NCBI RefSeq assembly: GCF_010731295.1
Contig: NZ_AP022579.1
Location: 5,704,001 to 5,768,000 of the forward strand
Direction of reading: 5' to 3'
DNA from: Mycolicibacterium boenickei
GTDB lineage: Bacteria; Actinomycetota; Actinomycetes; Mycobacteriales; Mycobacteriaceae
Length of the DNA: 64,000 nucleotides
The position numbers and the translations under genes were made by a program. Every line of letters starts with the position of its first letter. Within the stretch, counting starts at the first letter, position 1. Under the pieces are notes generated by a model, which did not search any database, had not been told where the DNA came from, and was given only the letters and a program-made list of their open reading frames with translations. Positions 44,671 through 53,612 of the stretch are shown piece by piece.

Positions 44671-45462
44671 ATGACCAGGCACTATTCGCCGTACGACACC
44701 ACCCCGACCGAGCGCTTCGGGGACCGCCCGTATGAGCCGGGCACGTACTCCGGCTACACCCCCGACTACAGGACCGACTACGCGACGGGCCAGAGCAGCT
44801 ACGCCACCGACGCCGAGGCGGACTACGACGCCGATTACGACGATTACGACGACGAGGTCACGTTCTACGAAGACCCCATCGACCGGCGCTGGATCTGGGT
44901 GGCCGCCGTGGCCGGCGCGATCCTGCTGATCGCAGTCATCTGCACCGTGGTGATCCTCGGCGGCGGGGACAGCGGGTCCGTGTCGGCCACCCTGACCTCG
45001 CCGTCGGCACAGCCGACGCAGACCACGCAGCCCGCCCAGGACGCCACGTCGAAGCCGGTTCCGCCGCGCGCGGCGCCGACCGCTCCCCTGTCGCCGGAGA
45101 CCGTCACCACGCTGACGCCGACGCCCAGCGCCACCGCCACGCCCGCACCCGCACCGCCCGCCGCGGTCGAACCGCCCGCCGGCGTCGCGACCCCGAACGC
45201 CGTCACCTACACGGTGACCGGCAACCGGCAGCTCATCGACCTGGTGACCATCGTCTACACCGACGCGCAGGGCGCCCTGCAGACCGACATCAACGTCGCG
45301 CTGCCGTGGACCAAGACCGTGGTGCTCAACCCGGGCGTCACGCTCAAGTCCGTGACCGCGACCAGCGTCGCCGGCCAGCTCAACTGCTCGATCACCGATG
45401 CAGCGGGCGCCGTGCTGGTCGCGCAGGCCAACAACACGATGATCACCACCTGCACGCAGTAG
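44671..45462 (+). CDS. MmpS-like membrane-anchored protein (Rv3209-type)
   Basis: A 263-aa protein. Residues 1-72 are a Tyr/Asp/Thr-rich cytoplasmic segment with acidic repeats (DADYDDYDDE). One membrane helix (WIWVAAVAGAILLIAVICTVVIL) follows, then a Ser/Thr/Pro-rich linker, and a C-terminal ~100-residue MmpS-type beta domain (TYTVTGNRQLIDLVTIVYTDAQGAL ... PWTKTVVL). Two Cys are in the C-terminal region. MmpS proteins help MmpL transporters, but no MmpL is nearby. Confidence 0.8.
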   Translation: MTRHYSPYDTTPTERFGDRPYEPGTYSGYTPDYRTDYATGQSSYATDAEADYDADYDDYDDEVTFYEDPIDRRWIWVAAVAGAILLIAVICTVVILGGGDSGSVSATLTSPSAQPTQTTQPAQDATSKPVPPRAAPTAPLSPETVTTLTPTPSATATPAPAPPAAVEPPAGVATPNAVTYTVTGNRQLIDLVTIVYTDAQGALQTDINVALPWTKTVVLNPGVTLKSVTATSVAGQLNCSITDAAGAVLVAQANNTMITTCTQ

Positions 45463-45492
45463 CGACCGAACCGTTCGAGGGCGACTGGGTCT

Positions 45493-45508
45493 GGCGGGGC
45501 GACCCGCC
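45493..45508. terminator. Weak hairpin between convergent genes
   Basis: GGCGGG and CCCGCC (6 bp) around a GCGA loop, followed by TT, in the 52-bp gap between the MmpS-like gene and the convergent ferritin-like gene. It may terminate one or both transcripts; the stem is short. Confidence 0.35.
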
Positions 45509-45514
45509 TTGGAG

Positions 45515-46213
45515 TCAGGCCAGGCCCAGTTCCTGCATCCGCGACTGGTGGGTGTTCTGCAGCCGACTGAAGAACTCGGCCAACTGGGTCAGGCCCTCAC
45601 CGCTGGACATCACCAGGTCGACCAGTTCGTCGTGATCGGCCAGCACGAACTGCGCCTGGGTGACGGCCTCCCCGAGCAGACGACGCGCCCACAGCGCCAA
45701 CCGGTGGCGCTGGCGATCGCTGGCCGTCACCGCGGCCCGTACCTCGGCGACCACGAACTGGGAATGCCCGGTTTCGGACAGCACCGCACGCACCACCGTC
45801 GCCACCGCCTCGGGCAGGGCGTCGGCGATCTCCAGGTAGAAGTCCGCGGCGAGCGCATCGCCGATGTAGGTCTTGACCAACGCCTCCAGCCACGTGCTCG
45901 GAGTGGTCATCCGGTGATAGTTCTCCAAGGCGGACGCATACTTCGTCATCGCCGGAACAACGTCAACTCCCCTGTGCTCCAACGCATCTCGCAAGAGCTC
46001 GTAGTGGCCCATCTCCGCGGCGGCCATGCTCGCCATGTTGATCCGGCCACGCAGGTTCGGCGCCATGCGCGCTTCTTCGGTCAACCGGTAGAACGCGGCG
46101 ACCTCGCCGTAGGCCAGCACCGCGAACAATTCGTTGACGCCCGGATGATCCGCCGACACGCCTGAATCGACCGGTTTGGCGATCTGTTCCGCGGCAGGCT
46201 GAGGCGAATTCAT
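45515..46213 (-). CDS. Ferritin-like fold protein (Rv3210c-type)
   Basis: ATG 46213 gives 232 aa. Four-helix-bundle candidate ligands are in YGEVAAFYR, AAAEMGHYELL, and SETGHSQFVVAE (E/ExxH pairs), matching the ferritin-like diiron layout. An extension to 46258 lacks support. The fold may be a hydroxylase of tRNA or an iron-binding protein, but no function is established. Its gene is convergent with the MmpS-like gene and its 5' end faces the rhlE leader. Confidence 0.8.
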   Translation of the reverse strand: MNSPQPAAEQIAKPVDSGVSADHPGVNELFAVLAYGEVAAFYRLTEEARMAPNLRGRINMASMAAAEMGHYELLRDALEHRGVDVVPAMTKYASALENYHRMTTPSTWLEALVKTYIGDALAADFYLEIADALPEAVATVVRAVLSETGHSQFVVAEVRAAVTASDRQRHRLALWARRLLGEAVTQAQFVLADHDELVDLVMSSGEGLTQLAEFFSRLQNTHQSRMQELGLA

Positions 46214-46507
46214 GAGGCCAACTCTAGACGCCACCGGGAGACCATGATCGGCTGGCAAATCGGCCCAGATCCCGCGACCAGCTACAATGGCTTGTGGTAA
46301 CGGCTTCGAGCCGACAATTTCGGCCGCCGAACCGCTACCAGGAAATGTGCGTGCACGCAGTTGGCCCGCCCTGTGGAGCTGGGCCCAACGGATCGGCAGC
46401 GCCGAGGATACGAACCTTGTCCGGGCGAACCCGACCGTTTCACCGTCAAACTCCGTGTGCGCTGGATGCCCATGAGGTTTGACAGTGAAAGGCCACCTCT
46501 ACCCACC
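46214..46507 (+). promoter_or_regulatory. Structured 5' leader of the rhlE helicase gene
   Basis: A 294-bp gap with a -10-like TACAAT (46283-46288) placing transcription start near 46295. The ~210-nt leader can fold into several stems: GGTAACGG with CCGCTACC (46296-46343), GTTGGCCC with GGGCCCAAC (46361-46390), and a long stem 46438-46453 with 46474-46490. In-frame ATG codons at 46361 and 46472 fall inside these stems, so the start is taken as 46508. Leader regulation, such as by the helicase itself, is inferred. Confidence 0.55.
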
Positions 46508-48007
46508 ATGACCCATGTAAATAAAACGTTTGCCGAACTCGGCGTCCGCGACGAGATCGTCCGCGCACTCAGCGAGAACGGCATACAGCACCCCTTTGCC
46601 ATCCAGGAACTGACCCTCCCGCTGGCGCTGGCCGGCGACGACCTGATCGGTCAGGCCCGCACCGGTATGGGCAAGACCTACGCGTTCGGTATCCCGCTGC
46701 TGCACCGCGTCTCCTCCGACGAGACCCGCCCGCTCAACGGCACTCCCCGGGCCCTGATCGTGGTGCCCACCCGCGAACTGTGTCTGCAGGTCTACGACGA
46801 CCTCGCCGGCGCGGCCAAGTACCTGACCACCGGTGACCGCAAATTCTCCGTGACCTCCATCTACGGCGGCCGTCCGTACGAGCCCCAGATCGAGGCGCTG
46901 CGCAAGGGCGTCGACGTCGTCGTCGGCACCCCGGGCCGGCTGCTCGACCTGGCCCAGCAGGGACACCTGCAGCTCGGCGGACTGTCCGTGCTGGTGCTCG
47001 ACGAGGCCGACGAGATGCTTGACCTGGGCTTCCTGCCCGACATCGAGCGCATCCTGCGGCTGACCCCCGACGACCGGCAGTCGATGCTGTTCTCGGCCAC
47101 CATGCCGGACCCGATCATCACGCTGGCCCGCACGTTCATGAACCAGCCGACCCACATCCGGGCCGAGGCCCCGCATTCGGCGGCCACCCACGACACCACC
47201 GAGCAGTTCGTCTACCGGGCCCACGCCCTGGACAAGTCGGAGCTGGTCAGCCGGATCCTGCAGGCCGAAGGCCGCGGCGCCACGATGATCTTCACCCGCA
47301 CCAAGCGCACCGCGCAGAAGGTGTCCGACGAACTCGCCGAGCGCGGGTTCAAGGTCGGCGCCGTGCACGGCGACCTGGGCCAGGGCGCCCGTGAGAAGGC
47401 CCTGAAGTCCTTCCGCACCGGGGCGATCGACGTGCTGGTCGCCACCGACGTCGCGGCCCGCGGCATCGACATCGACGACGTCACGCACGTCATCAACTAC
47501 CAGTGCCCCGAGGACGAGCAGGCCTACGTGCACCGCATCGGACGCACCGGCCGCGCCGGCAAGACCGGTGTCGCGATCACCCTGGTCGACTGGGACGAAC
47601 TGGCCCGCTGGGAAACGATCGACAAGGCGCTGGAGTTGGGTTGTCCCGATCCCGCCGAAACCTATTCCAGCTCACCGCATATCTACGAAGAGCTGGGTAT
47701 CCCGACCGACGTCACCGGCCAGATCGGCGAGCCGCGCAAGCCTGCGGCCAAGCGCAGCCCCGACGAGAAGCGCATCTCCTCGGCGGACGAGGACCGGCCG
47801 GCCAAGACCAGGACCCGCACCCGGCGGCGTACCCGCGGTGGCCAGTCGGCCAACGGACATCCCGAGGGCACCGCGGCTGCCGCACAGGACAACGGCGATG
47901 CCGCACCGGTGACCGACTCGGACGACACCGCGGGCGACGCATCGACCGCCGGCCGTCGCCGCCGCCGGCGCCGTCCCCGCAAGACCGAGACCGCCGCAGC
48001 CGGCTGA
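46508..48007 (+). CDS. rhlE: DEAD-box ATP-dependent RNA helicase RhlE
   Basis: ATG 46508 (MTHVNKTFAELGV) gives 499 aa. Core motifs: Q motif near IQHPFAIQELTLPL, Walker A ARTGMGKT, PTREL, TPGR, DEAD (VLDEADEMLD), SAT (LFSATMP), and the second RecA half with RGIDI and HRIGRTGRAG. The C-terminal ~110 residues are an Arg/Lys-rich, Ala-rich disordered tail for RNA binding. The tail and gene order match M. tuberculosis Rv3211. Downstream gene starts 25 bp later. Confidence 0.93.
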   Translation: MTHVNKTFAELGVRDEIVRALSENGIQHPFAIQELTLPLALAGDDLIGQARTGMGKTYAFGIPLLHRVSSDETRPLNGTPRALIVVPTRELCLQVYDDLAGAAKYLTTGDRKFSVTSIYGGRPYEPQIEALRKGVDVVVGTPGRLLDLAQQGHLQLGGLSVLVLDEADEMLDLGFLPDIERILRLTPDDRQSMLFSATMPDPIITLARTFMNQPTHIRAEAPHSAATHDTTEQFVYRAHALDKSELVSRILQAEGRGATMIFTRTKRTAQKVSDELAERGFKVGAVHGDLGQGAREKALKSFRTGAIDVLVATDVAARGIDIDDVTHVINYQCPEDEQAYVHRIGRTGRAGKTGVAITLVDWDELARWETIDKALELGCPDPAETYSSSPHIYEELGIPTDVTGQIGEPRKPAAKRSPDEKRISSADEDRPAKTRTRTRRRTRGGQSANGHPEGTAAAAQDNGDAAPVTDSDDTAGDASTAGRRRRRRRPRKTETAAAG

Positions 48008-48032
48008 CCCGCGAACGCCAGAAGACCAGTCC

Positions 48033-49271
48033 ATGGTCAGACCCGAACGCCGCACCCGCGGCGACATGATTGCCGCGGCGGCAATCGTCGCGATCGTCGC
48101 GCTCGCCGCCGGCCTGATCTGGTGGACCAGTGATGCCCGGGCCACCATCAGCAGGCCCGCCGCCGCACCGGTTCCGTACCTGACTCCGGCCCGTGAGGTG
48201 CCTGCCGGTCTGCAGCAGCTGTGGACCACGCAAAGCCCGAAGACCACCGAACCCGTGCTCGCCGGCGGGTCGGTGGTGACCGGCGACGGATCCACCGTCG
48301 AGGGACGCGACCCGGCGACCGGCGCGGTGTTGTGGAGCTATGCCCGCGACCTCGAACTGTGCGGCGTGACGGCGGTGTACCAGTACGCGGTCGGCGTGTA
48401 TCCCGACGCCCGTGGCTGCGGACAGGTCAGCACCGTCGACGGCAAGACCGGCAGGCGCGGCCCGGCCCGCACCGCCTTCGCCGACCCCGAGGTCCGGCTG
48501 TCCTCCGATGGCTCCACGGTGCTTTCCGCCGGGGACAGTCGCCTGGAGCTGTGGCGCTCGGACATGGTCCGGATGCTGTCCTACGGCGCCCTGGACGCCC
48601 GCATCAAGCCCGACGTCCCGGCCCAGCCGGTGTGCCGCAAGCTGTCGGCGGCGGCCAGCTCCTCGGCGGTGTCGGTGCTGGAGTCCTGCCCCAAGAGCAA
48701 GTTCATCCGGCTGACGCTGCTGCGCCCGGCCGACGAAGAGGACACCCCCGACGTGCGTTACGTCGAGCTGCAGGACGTGACCGACGAGTCCGGGGCCCAG
48801 GTGGTCGCGGTGTCGGGCACCACGACCGCGGTGTACCTGCCCACCCCGAGGCCGATGGTGAACATCATCGACGAGACTGGAAAGACCCTGGCCAGCCTGC
48901 CGCTGCCCAAGCCGGCCGCGCCGCAGGCGACCACCACCCGCTCCGGGGACGTGATCAGCTGGTGGACCGGGGACTCCGTACTGGTCTTCAGCACCACCGG
49001 GACCGCGGGCCTGCAGTACAAGTTCACGGTGACACCCACCGCGGACGAGTCCGGTCCTCACATGCCTGTCGGACCCGCCACGGTGATGGCCGGTCACCTC
49101 CTGGTTCCGGTCACCGACGGTTACGACCTCTTCGATCCGCAGACCGGTACCGGGCAGCGCCACATCACGCTGCCGCGCACACCCAGCGTGTCGCCGGTGG
49201 TGCCGGTGGCGGCCGGAGACAACGTGCTCGAGCAGCGCGGAACGGAACTGGTGGCGCTGGGCCCCGCCTGA
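48033..49271 (+). CDS. Membrane-anchored propeller-like protein (Rv3212-type)
   Basis: A 412-aa protein. A short cytoplasmic N-terminus is followed by one membrane helix (MIAAAAIVAIVALAAGLIWW, residues ~12-32). The rest looks like PQQ-type beta-propeller blades, with repeated TGAVLWSY, GQVSTVDGKTG, LELWRS and YDLFDPQTGTG elements. Four Cys in the outer part may form disulfides. It is co-transcribed with rhlE (25-bp gap). Function unknown; conserved in mycobacteria. Confidence 0.82.
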   Translation: MVRPERRTRGDMIAAAAIVAIVALAAGLIWWTSDARATISRPAAAPVPYLTPAREVPAGLQQLWTTQSPKTTEPVLAGGSVVTGDGSTVEGRDPATGAVLWSYARDLELCGVTAVYQYAVGVYPDARGCGQVSTVDGKTGRRGPARTAFADPEVRLSSDGSTVLSAGDSRLELWRSDMVRMLSYGALDARIKPDVPAQPVCRKLSAAASSSAVSVLESCPKSKFIRLTLLRPADEEDTPDVRYVELQDVTDESGAQVVAVSGTTTAVYLPTPRPMVNIIDETGKTLASLPLPKPAAPQATTTRSGDVISWWTGDSVLVFSTTGTAGLQYKFTVTPTADESGPHMPVGPATVMAGHLLVPVTDGYDLFDPQTGTGQRHITLPRTPSVSPVVPVAAGDNVLEQRGTELVALGPA

Positions 49272-49281
49272 GAGCCCTATG

Positions 49282-49983
49282 TCAGCCGATGTCGATCACG
49301 ATGACGGTGGTGTTGTCACTGCCGCCGGCGTCGTTGGCCACCCGAACCAGTCGCTGCGCGGCGACCTCGGGTTCGGCATCCGTCGCGGCGGCGACGATCT
49401 CGACGTCCTCGGCGCCGGCGAACAATCCGTCACTGCTGATCAGCAACCGGTCACCCGGCCGGCAGTCGAGATCGAACAGATCCGGACGGATGACGGGGCC
49501 GATGCCCAAGGCCCTGGTCAGCAGGTGGCGGTGCGGATGGAATCGGGCTTCCTCCCGGGTGATCTCCCCGGCACGCACCAGTTCCCCTGAGACGCTGTGA
49601 TCATCGGTGAGCTGACACATGACGCCGTCGCGGATCCGGTTCAGCGGCGAATCCCCGATGTTGATGGCCATGGGGCCACCCTGCTCGTCGCCGAACATCG
49701 CCACCACGGTCAGCGTGGCACCCGAACTGGTCCCCGAGGCGCTGACGTGCGCGAAGACCTGCTCATTGGCGTTCTGGACCGCACCGACCAGCCCGTCGCG
49801 GTCGGGCGCCGCGGCGAATCCGGCGGCCAGCACCTCGACCGCGATCCGGCTGGCGTGTTCACCGCCGGGCCCGAAACCGTCGGCAATCGCGTACAGGATG
49901 CCGTCGGCGAGCAGAGAATCCTGGTTGCTCTCCCGCACCGGCCCCTGATCGGTGGCCGTCGCGGACCGTAACACCGAAGCCAT
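49282..49983 (-). CDS. PP2C family protein serine/threonine phosphatase
   Basis: ATG 49983 after GAGAGGACG gives 233 aa. The PP2C metal-binding and catalytic motifs are present in order: TDQGPVRESNQDSLL, ADGFGPGGEHAS (Asp of motif 2), INIGDSPLNRIRDG, SSDGLFAGAED, and SDNTTVIVIDIG at the C-terminus. No membrane helix, so cytoplasmic. Its substrate may be a Ser/Thr-kinase target, but no kinase is adjacent. Upstream on the plus strand lies a small ORF that shares its 5' region. Confidence 0.88.
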   Translation of the reverse strand: MASVLRSATATDQGPVRESNQDSLLADGILYAIADGFGPGGEHASRIAVEVLAAGFAAAPDRDGLVGAVQNANEQVFAHVSASGTSSGATLTVVAMFGDEQGGPMAINIGDSPLNRIRDGVMCQLTDDHSVSGELVRAGEITREEARFHPHRHLLTRALGIGPVIRPDLFDLDCRPGDRLLISSDGLFAGAEDVEIVAAATDAEPEVAAQRLVRVANDAGGSDNTTVIVIDIG

Positions 49984-50030
49984 CCAGATCGTCCTCTCGT
50001 CGCTCCGGCGACCCCCTGCCACCGGAGAAG

Positions 50031-50207
50031 ATGCCGCTCGCCGAGGCGCCGGTTGCTGGCCGGCAGGCCCGATGGGAACTCGGCGATCTCGGCGACCGGC
50101 ACACGTGCCCCACCGAGCAACCCTGCCGCGCACGCCTGGGCAACCTGGCCTGTCCCTGGGACACCACCAGCTGGGCGGGCGCGGTCAAGGTCAAGGTGGC
50201 CGCCTAG
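50031..50207 (+). CDS. Small Cys-containing ORF beside PP2C (58 aa), putative
   Basis: A 58-codon ORF from ATG 50031, directly after GGAGAAG, to TAG 50207, which overlaps the stop of the convergent ParA-like gene. Product: MPLAEAPVAGRQARWELGD, then RHTCPTEQPC and NLACPWDTTSWAGAVKVKVAA. Three Cys with C-x5-C spacing could bind a metal. Third codon positions are ~84% G/C, as in true genes here. It is divergent from PP2C with a 47-bp gap. I recognise no family. Confidence 0.45.
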   Translation: MPLAEAPVAGRQARWELGDLGDRHTCPTEQPCRARLGNLACPWDTTSWAGAVKVKVAA

Positions 50208-51001
50208 ACCACCTCTGGCGTGAACGTCGGAAGCTTCTTGCCGGACTTCCAGTGTTTGAGCAACGCCTGGGCCAGCTCGCGATAGGCCAGGCCGCCCTTG
50301 CTCTTCCGGCCGGCCAGCACCGAGGATCCCGATGCGCTGGCCTCGGCGAACCGGACGGTGCGCGGGATCGGCGGGGCCAACACGGGCAGCTCGTACCGGT
50401 CGGCGACGTCCAGCAGTACGTCGCGGCTGTGGGTGGTGCGCGAATCGTAGAGCGTCGGCAGCGCGCCCAGCAGCGCGAGATCGGGGTTGGTGATCTGCTG
50501 CACGTCGGAGATGGTGCGCAGGAACTGCCCCACGCCGCGGTGCGCCAGGGTCTCGCATTGCAGCGGCACGATCACCTCGTGCGCGGCCGTCAGACCGTTG
50601 AGCGTCAGCACACCCAGCGACGGCGGACAGTCGATGATCACCACATCGAAGTCGGATTCGACCTTGGCCAGGGCCCGCTTGAGCGCGTACTCGCGCCCGG
50701 CCCGCATCAACAGCATGGCCTCGGAGCCCGCCAGGTCGATGTTGGCCGGCAGCAGCGTCATCCCCTCGGCCGTGTCCACCAGGGCTGCCCCTGGTTCGAC
50801 ATCGCCCAGCAGTACCTCGTGCACCGAAACCGGTAGCTTGTCCGGGTCATGGCCCAATGAAAACGTCAGACAGCCTTGCGGATCCAGATCGACCAGCAGA
50901 ACGCGACGCCCCTGCTCGGCCATCGCCGCCCCCAGCGACGCCACCGTCGTCGTCTTGGCTACCCCACCCTTTTGATTGGCGACCGCTAATACTCGCGTCA
51001 C
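50204..51001 (-). CDS. ParA/MinD-like ATPase (Rv3213c-type)
   Basis: GTG 51001 gives 265 aa. The deviant Walker A KGGVAKTTT is at residues 11-19, a second Lys motif is absent as usual for ParA, Walker A' is DLDPQGCLTF, and Walker B is VVIIDCPPSLG. The C-terminus ends in KHWKSGKKLP. No ParB partner is adjacent, so it is an orphan Soj/ParA-like ATPase in M. tuberculosis as well. Divergent from the acid phosphatase gene over 58 bp. Confidence 0.9.
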   Translation of the reverse strand: MTRVLAVANQKGGVAKTTTVASLGAAMAEQGRRVLLVDLDPQGCLTFSLGHDPDKLPVSVHEVLLGDVEPGAALVDTAEGMTLLPANIDLAGSEAMLLMRAGREYALKRALAKVESDFDVVIIDCPPSLGVLTLNGLTAAHEVIVPLQCETLAHRGVGQFLRTISDVQQITNPDLALLGALPTLYDSRTTHSRDVLLDVADRYELPVLAPPIPRTVRFAEASASGSSVLAGRKSKGGLAYRELAQALLKHWKSGKKLPTFTPEVV

Positions 51002-51059
51002 ACCTTCATCCAAGCACGCTCTCGGCGGCATTGCCGGTACGTGGGGCAGAATCGCCGGT

Positions 51060-51671
51060 GTGAGCGACCGCCTGCACCGCCTGATCCTGCTCCGCCACGG
51101 TGAGACCGAGTGGTCGGCAACCGGCAGGCATACCGGCCGCACCGAGCTGGAACTCACCGAGACCGGGCGCGAGCAGGCCGTGCTGGCCCGCCCCGCCCTT
51201 GCCGAACTGCAGTTGAGCGACCCGCTGGTGATCAGCAGCCCGCGGCGCCGCGCGCTGGCCACCGCGGAGCTGGCCGGCCTGCACGTCGACGAGGTCAACC
51301 CTGTGCTGGCCGAGTGGGATTACGGCGACTACGAGGGGCTGACCACACCGCAGATCCGCCAGACCGTGCCGGATTGGCTGGTGTGGACGCACGGTTGTCC
51401 GGGCGGGGAGACCGTGGCAGCGGTCAGCGCCCGGGCGGACCGGGCCGTGGCGTTGGCGCTGGAACATGTGCCCGCCCGGGATGTGGTGTTCGTCGGACAC
51501 GGGCATTTTTCCCGCGCGATGTTGACCCGCTGGACGGAACTGCCGGTGTCCGAAGGCATCCGGGTGTCGATGGTGCCCGCTTCGCTTGCGGTGTGCGGTT
51601 TCGAGCACGGCGTGCGTCAGATCACCGCGCTCGGCCTGACCGGTCATCCCAACCCGTGTCTGTCGCTGTGA
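51060..51671 (+). CDS. gpm2: Histidine-phosphatase acid phosphatase (Rv3214/Gpm2-type)
   Basis: GTG 51060 gives 203 aa, the same length as the M. tuberculosis homologue. The phosphohistidine motif is LRHGETEW, followed by GRHTGRTELELTE, with catalytic RALATAELAG and a second His in FVGHGHFSR. Despite the phosphoglycerate-mutase-like name, the family member in M. tuberculosis is a broad acid phosphatase. The stop overlaps the GTG start of entC by 3-4 bp, so it is coupled to isochorismate synthase. Confidence 0.85.
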   Translation: MSDRLHRLILLRHGETEWSATGRHTGRTELELTETGREQAVLARPALAELQLSDPLVISSPRRRALATAELAGLHVDEVNPVLAEWDYGDYEGLTTPQIRQTVPDWLVWTHGCPGGETVAAVSARADRAVALALEHVPARDVVFVGHGHFSRAMLTRWTELPVSEGIRVSMVPASLAVCGFEHGVRQITALGLTGHPNPCLSL

Positions 51672-52753
51672 ATCCCTCATTCGTGCTGGCCGGTCCGACC
51701 GGTGCAGTGCTGGCCGAGGGGGTGCGCGCCGGGTTCCCCGACATCGCCGACGCCCAGGACGCATTGCGCTCGGGAACACCAATTGTGCTGGGCGCCTTGC
51801 CCTTCGATCTGGCAGCACCCGCAGCCCTGTACGAACCCGAAACGGTTCAGTTCACCGACGCCCTGCCCGATTGGCGCCCGACTCCGCCCCCCGCGGTGCT
51901 CGATCGCGAAACCCTGCCCCCGGGCCCGGTGCACCGCGGCCGGGTGGCCGAGGCGATCCGGCGTCTGCGCGACCCACAGGTCCCGATCGACAAGGTGGTC
52001 CTGGCCCGCGCGCTGCGGCTGACCGCAGATTCTCCGTGGGACGTGCGCGGCGTGCTGCGCAGGCTGGCCGACGCCGACCCGGCCGCCACCGTCTATCTGG
52101 CGGACCTGTCCGCGGCGGGAGAAGCCAACGCCGGCACCGTGCTCGTTGGCGCGAGCCCCGAATTGCTGGTGGCGCGCGAGGGTGAGCGGGTGATCTGTCA
52201 GCCGTTCGCCGGCTCTGCCCCCCGATCGACCGATCCGCAGATCGATGCGGCCAACGCGGCCGCGCTGGCGGCCTCGGCGAAGAACCGTCATGAGCATCAG
52301 CTCGTGGTCGACGTGATGCGCCAGGCGTTGGACCCATTGTGTGTGGATCTGCAGATCGCCGACGAGCCCGAGCTGCACGGCACCGACGCGCTGTGGCACC
52401 TGAGCACCCCGGTCATCGGACGGCTACGCGAAAAGCAAACCACGGCAATTGATCTGGCGTTGGCGCTGCATCCCACACCGGCGGTCGGCGGAGTACCGAC
52501 AGATCGCGCCGCGGCACTGATCTCCGAACTGGAGGGTGATCGCGGGTTCTACGCGGGCGCCGTCGGCTGGTGCGACAGTCACGGCGACGGACGCTGGGTG
52601 GTCTCGATCCGGTGCGCCGTGTTGTCCGCGGACCGATATACGGCACTGGCCAGTGCGGGCGGCGGTATTGTCGCCGAGTCCGATCCAGACGACGAAGTAG
52701 ACGAGACCACCACGAAATTCAGGACCATCCTGACGGGACTAGGGGCGACATGA
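51668..52753 (+). CDS. entC: Isochorismate synthase (EntC/MenF family)
   Basis: GTG 51668 gives 361 aa. Chorismate-binding signature: IDKVVLARALRLTAD, FAGSAPR, ASAKNRHEHQLVVDVMRQAL, the conserved LSTPVIGRL and HPTPAVGGVPTD, and final GGIVAESDPDDEVDET. It converts chorismate to isochorismate for menaquinone or salicylate-derived siderophore precursors. It overlaps the upstream phosphatase by 4 bp and the downstream GNAT gene by 4 bp (ATGA). Confidence 0.9.
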   Translation: MNPSFVLAGPTGAVLAEGVRAGFPDIADAQDALRSGTPIVLGALPFDLAAPAALYEPETVQFTDALPDWRPTPPPAVLDRETLPPGPVHRGRVAEAIRRLRDPQVPIDKVVLARALRLTADSPWDVRGVLRRLADADPAATVYLADLSAAGEANAGTVLVGASPELLVAREGERVICQPFAGSAPRSTDPQIDAANAAALAASAKNRHEHQLVVDVMRQALDPLCVDLQIADEPELHGTDALWHLSTPVIGRLREKQTTAIDLALALHPTPAVGGVPTDRAAALISELEGDRGFYAGAVGWCDSHGDGRWVVSIRCAVLSADRYTALASAGGGIVAESDPDDEVDETTTKFRTILTGLGAT

Positions 52754-53238
52754 GCGAGCTGATCCGCCGGGCACGGCCGGGCGACGAGGTCGAGATCACC
52801 GCGATGATTCGCGAATTGGCCGAGTTCGAACGCGCCTCAGATGAGTGCACCGTGACCGAAAAGCAGATGCACACAGCGCTTTTCGGAGACCGTCCAGTGG
52901 CGTATGCACACATGGTCGAGGTCGACGGGCAGATCGCCGCAACCGCGGTGTGGTTCCTGAACTTCTCCACCTGGGACGGCGTGGCCGGACTGTATCTGGA
53001 GGACCTCTACGTGCGTCCGGCGTTCCGGCGGCGCGGGCTGGCCCGGAAGCTGTTGTCCACGTTGGCCGGTGAATGCGTCGAGCAGGGTTACACCCGGATG
53101 ACGTGGGCGGTACTGAACTGGAACGTCAACGCCATCGCGCTGTACGACGCCGTCGGCGGCAAGCCCCAGACCGAGTGGACCACCTACCGGGTATCGGGTC
53201 CCGAACTCTCGGCGCTGGCCGCCGAGCGCCGCGATTAG
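52750..53238 (+). CDS. GNAT family N-acetyltransferase (Rv3216-type)
   Basis: A 162-aa acetyltransferase. The acetyl-CoA loop is VRPAFRRRGLARKLLSTLA (R-x-x-G-x-A), with a preceding YLEDLYV strand and following WNVNAIALYDAVG. Substrate class resembles diamine/spermidine-type acetyltransferases of the SSAT family by the YxxW pattern, but this is weak. It is the last gene of the phosphatase-entC-GNAT cluster and overlaps the convergent membrane-protein gene stop by 4 bp. Confidence 0.85.
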   Translation: MSELIRRARPGDEVEITAMIRELAEFERASDECTVTEKQMHTALFGDRPVAYAHMVEVDGQIAATAVWFLNFSTWDGVAGLYLEDLYVRPAFRRRGLARKLLSTLAGECVEQGYTRMTWAVLNWNVNAIALYDAVGGKPQTEWTTYRVSGPELSALAAERRD

Positions 53239-53612
53239 TCTCGCCGGGTAATCCAGTCCACCGAGGACGGGCTGAACAGCAGACCCAGCGTCACCAGGGC
53301 GAGCAATCCGACCAGGACGCCGTACACGACGTGGTGCGAGGTGATCACGTACCAGGCCACGGGTAGTAGCAGCAGGTTGGTCAGCACCGCGATCCCCCGG
53401 CCCCACCGCCGAGCGGTGATCAGCGCCCAACCGCCGGCCAGTACCCCGCCACCGATCAGCACGAACCAGATCGCGGTGCCGTAGCCGCTGACGATGTGCT
53501 GATCGGCTCCGGCGACCGCGCGCACCAGTAGCACGACCGCCATGATCAGCGCGGCGATCCCTTCGGCGGCGGTGATGAAACCTGCATACCGGATCGAAGG
53601 AGGCTGGATCAC
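53235..53612 (-). CDS. Small four-helix membrane protein (Rv3217c-type)
   Basis: GTG 53612 gives 125 aa. Four hydrophobic segments (e.g. [77 protein letters not shown]) with short loops. No motif suggests an enzyme. The start overlaps the stop of the dehydroquinase gene by 4 bp, so the two are co-transcribed. Function unknown. Confidence 0.8.
   Translation of the reverse strand: MIQPPSIRYAGFITAAEGIAALIMAVVLLVRAVAGADQHIVSGYGTAIWFVLIGGGVLAGGWALITARRWGRGIAVLTNLLLLPVAWYVITSHHVVYGVLVGLLALVTLGLLFSPSSVDWITRRD

Noticed and set aside
46361..46507. N-terminal extension of RhlE from ATG 46361
   Set aside because: The added 49 residues do not resemble a DEAD-box N-terminus and overlap the leader stems; homologues begin at the MTHVNKTFAELGV region.
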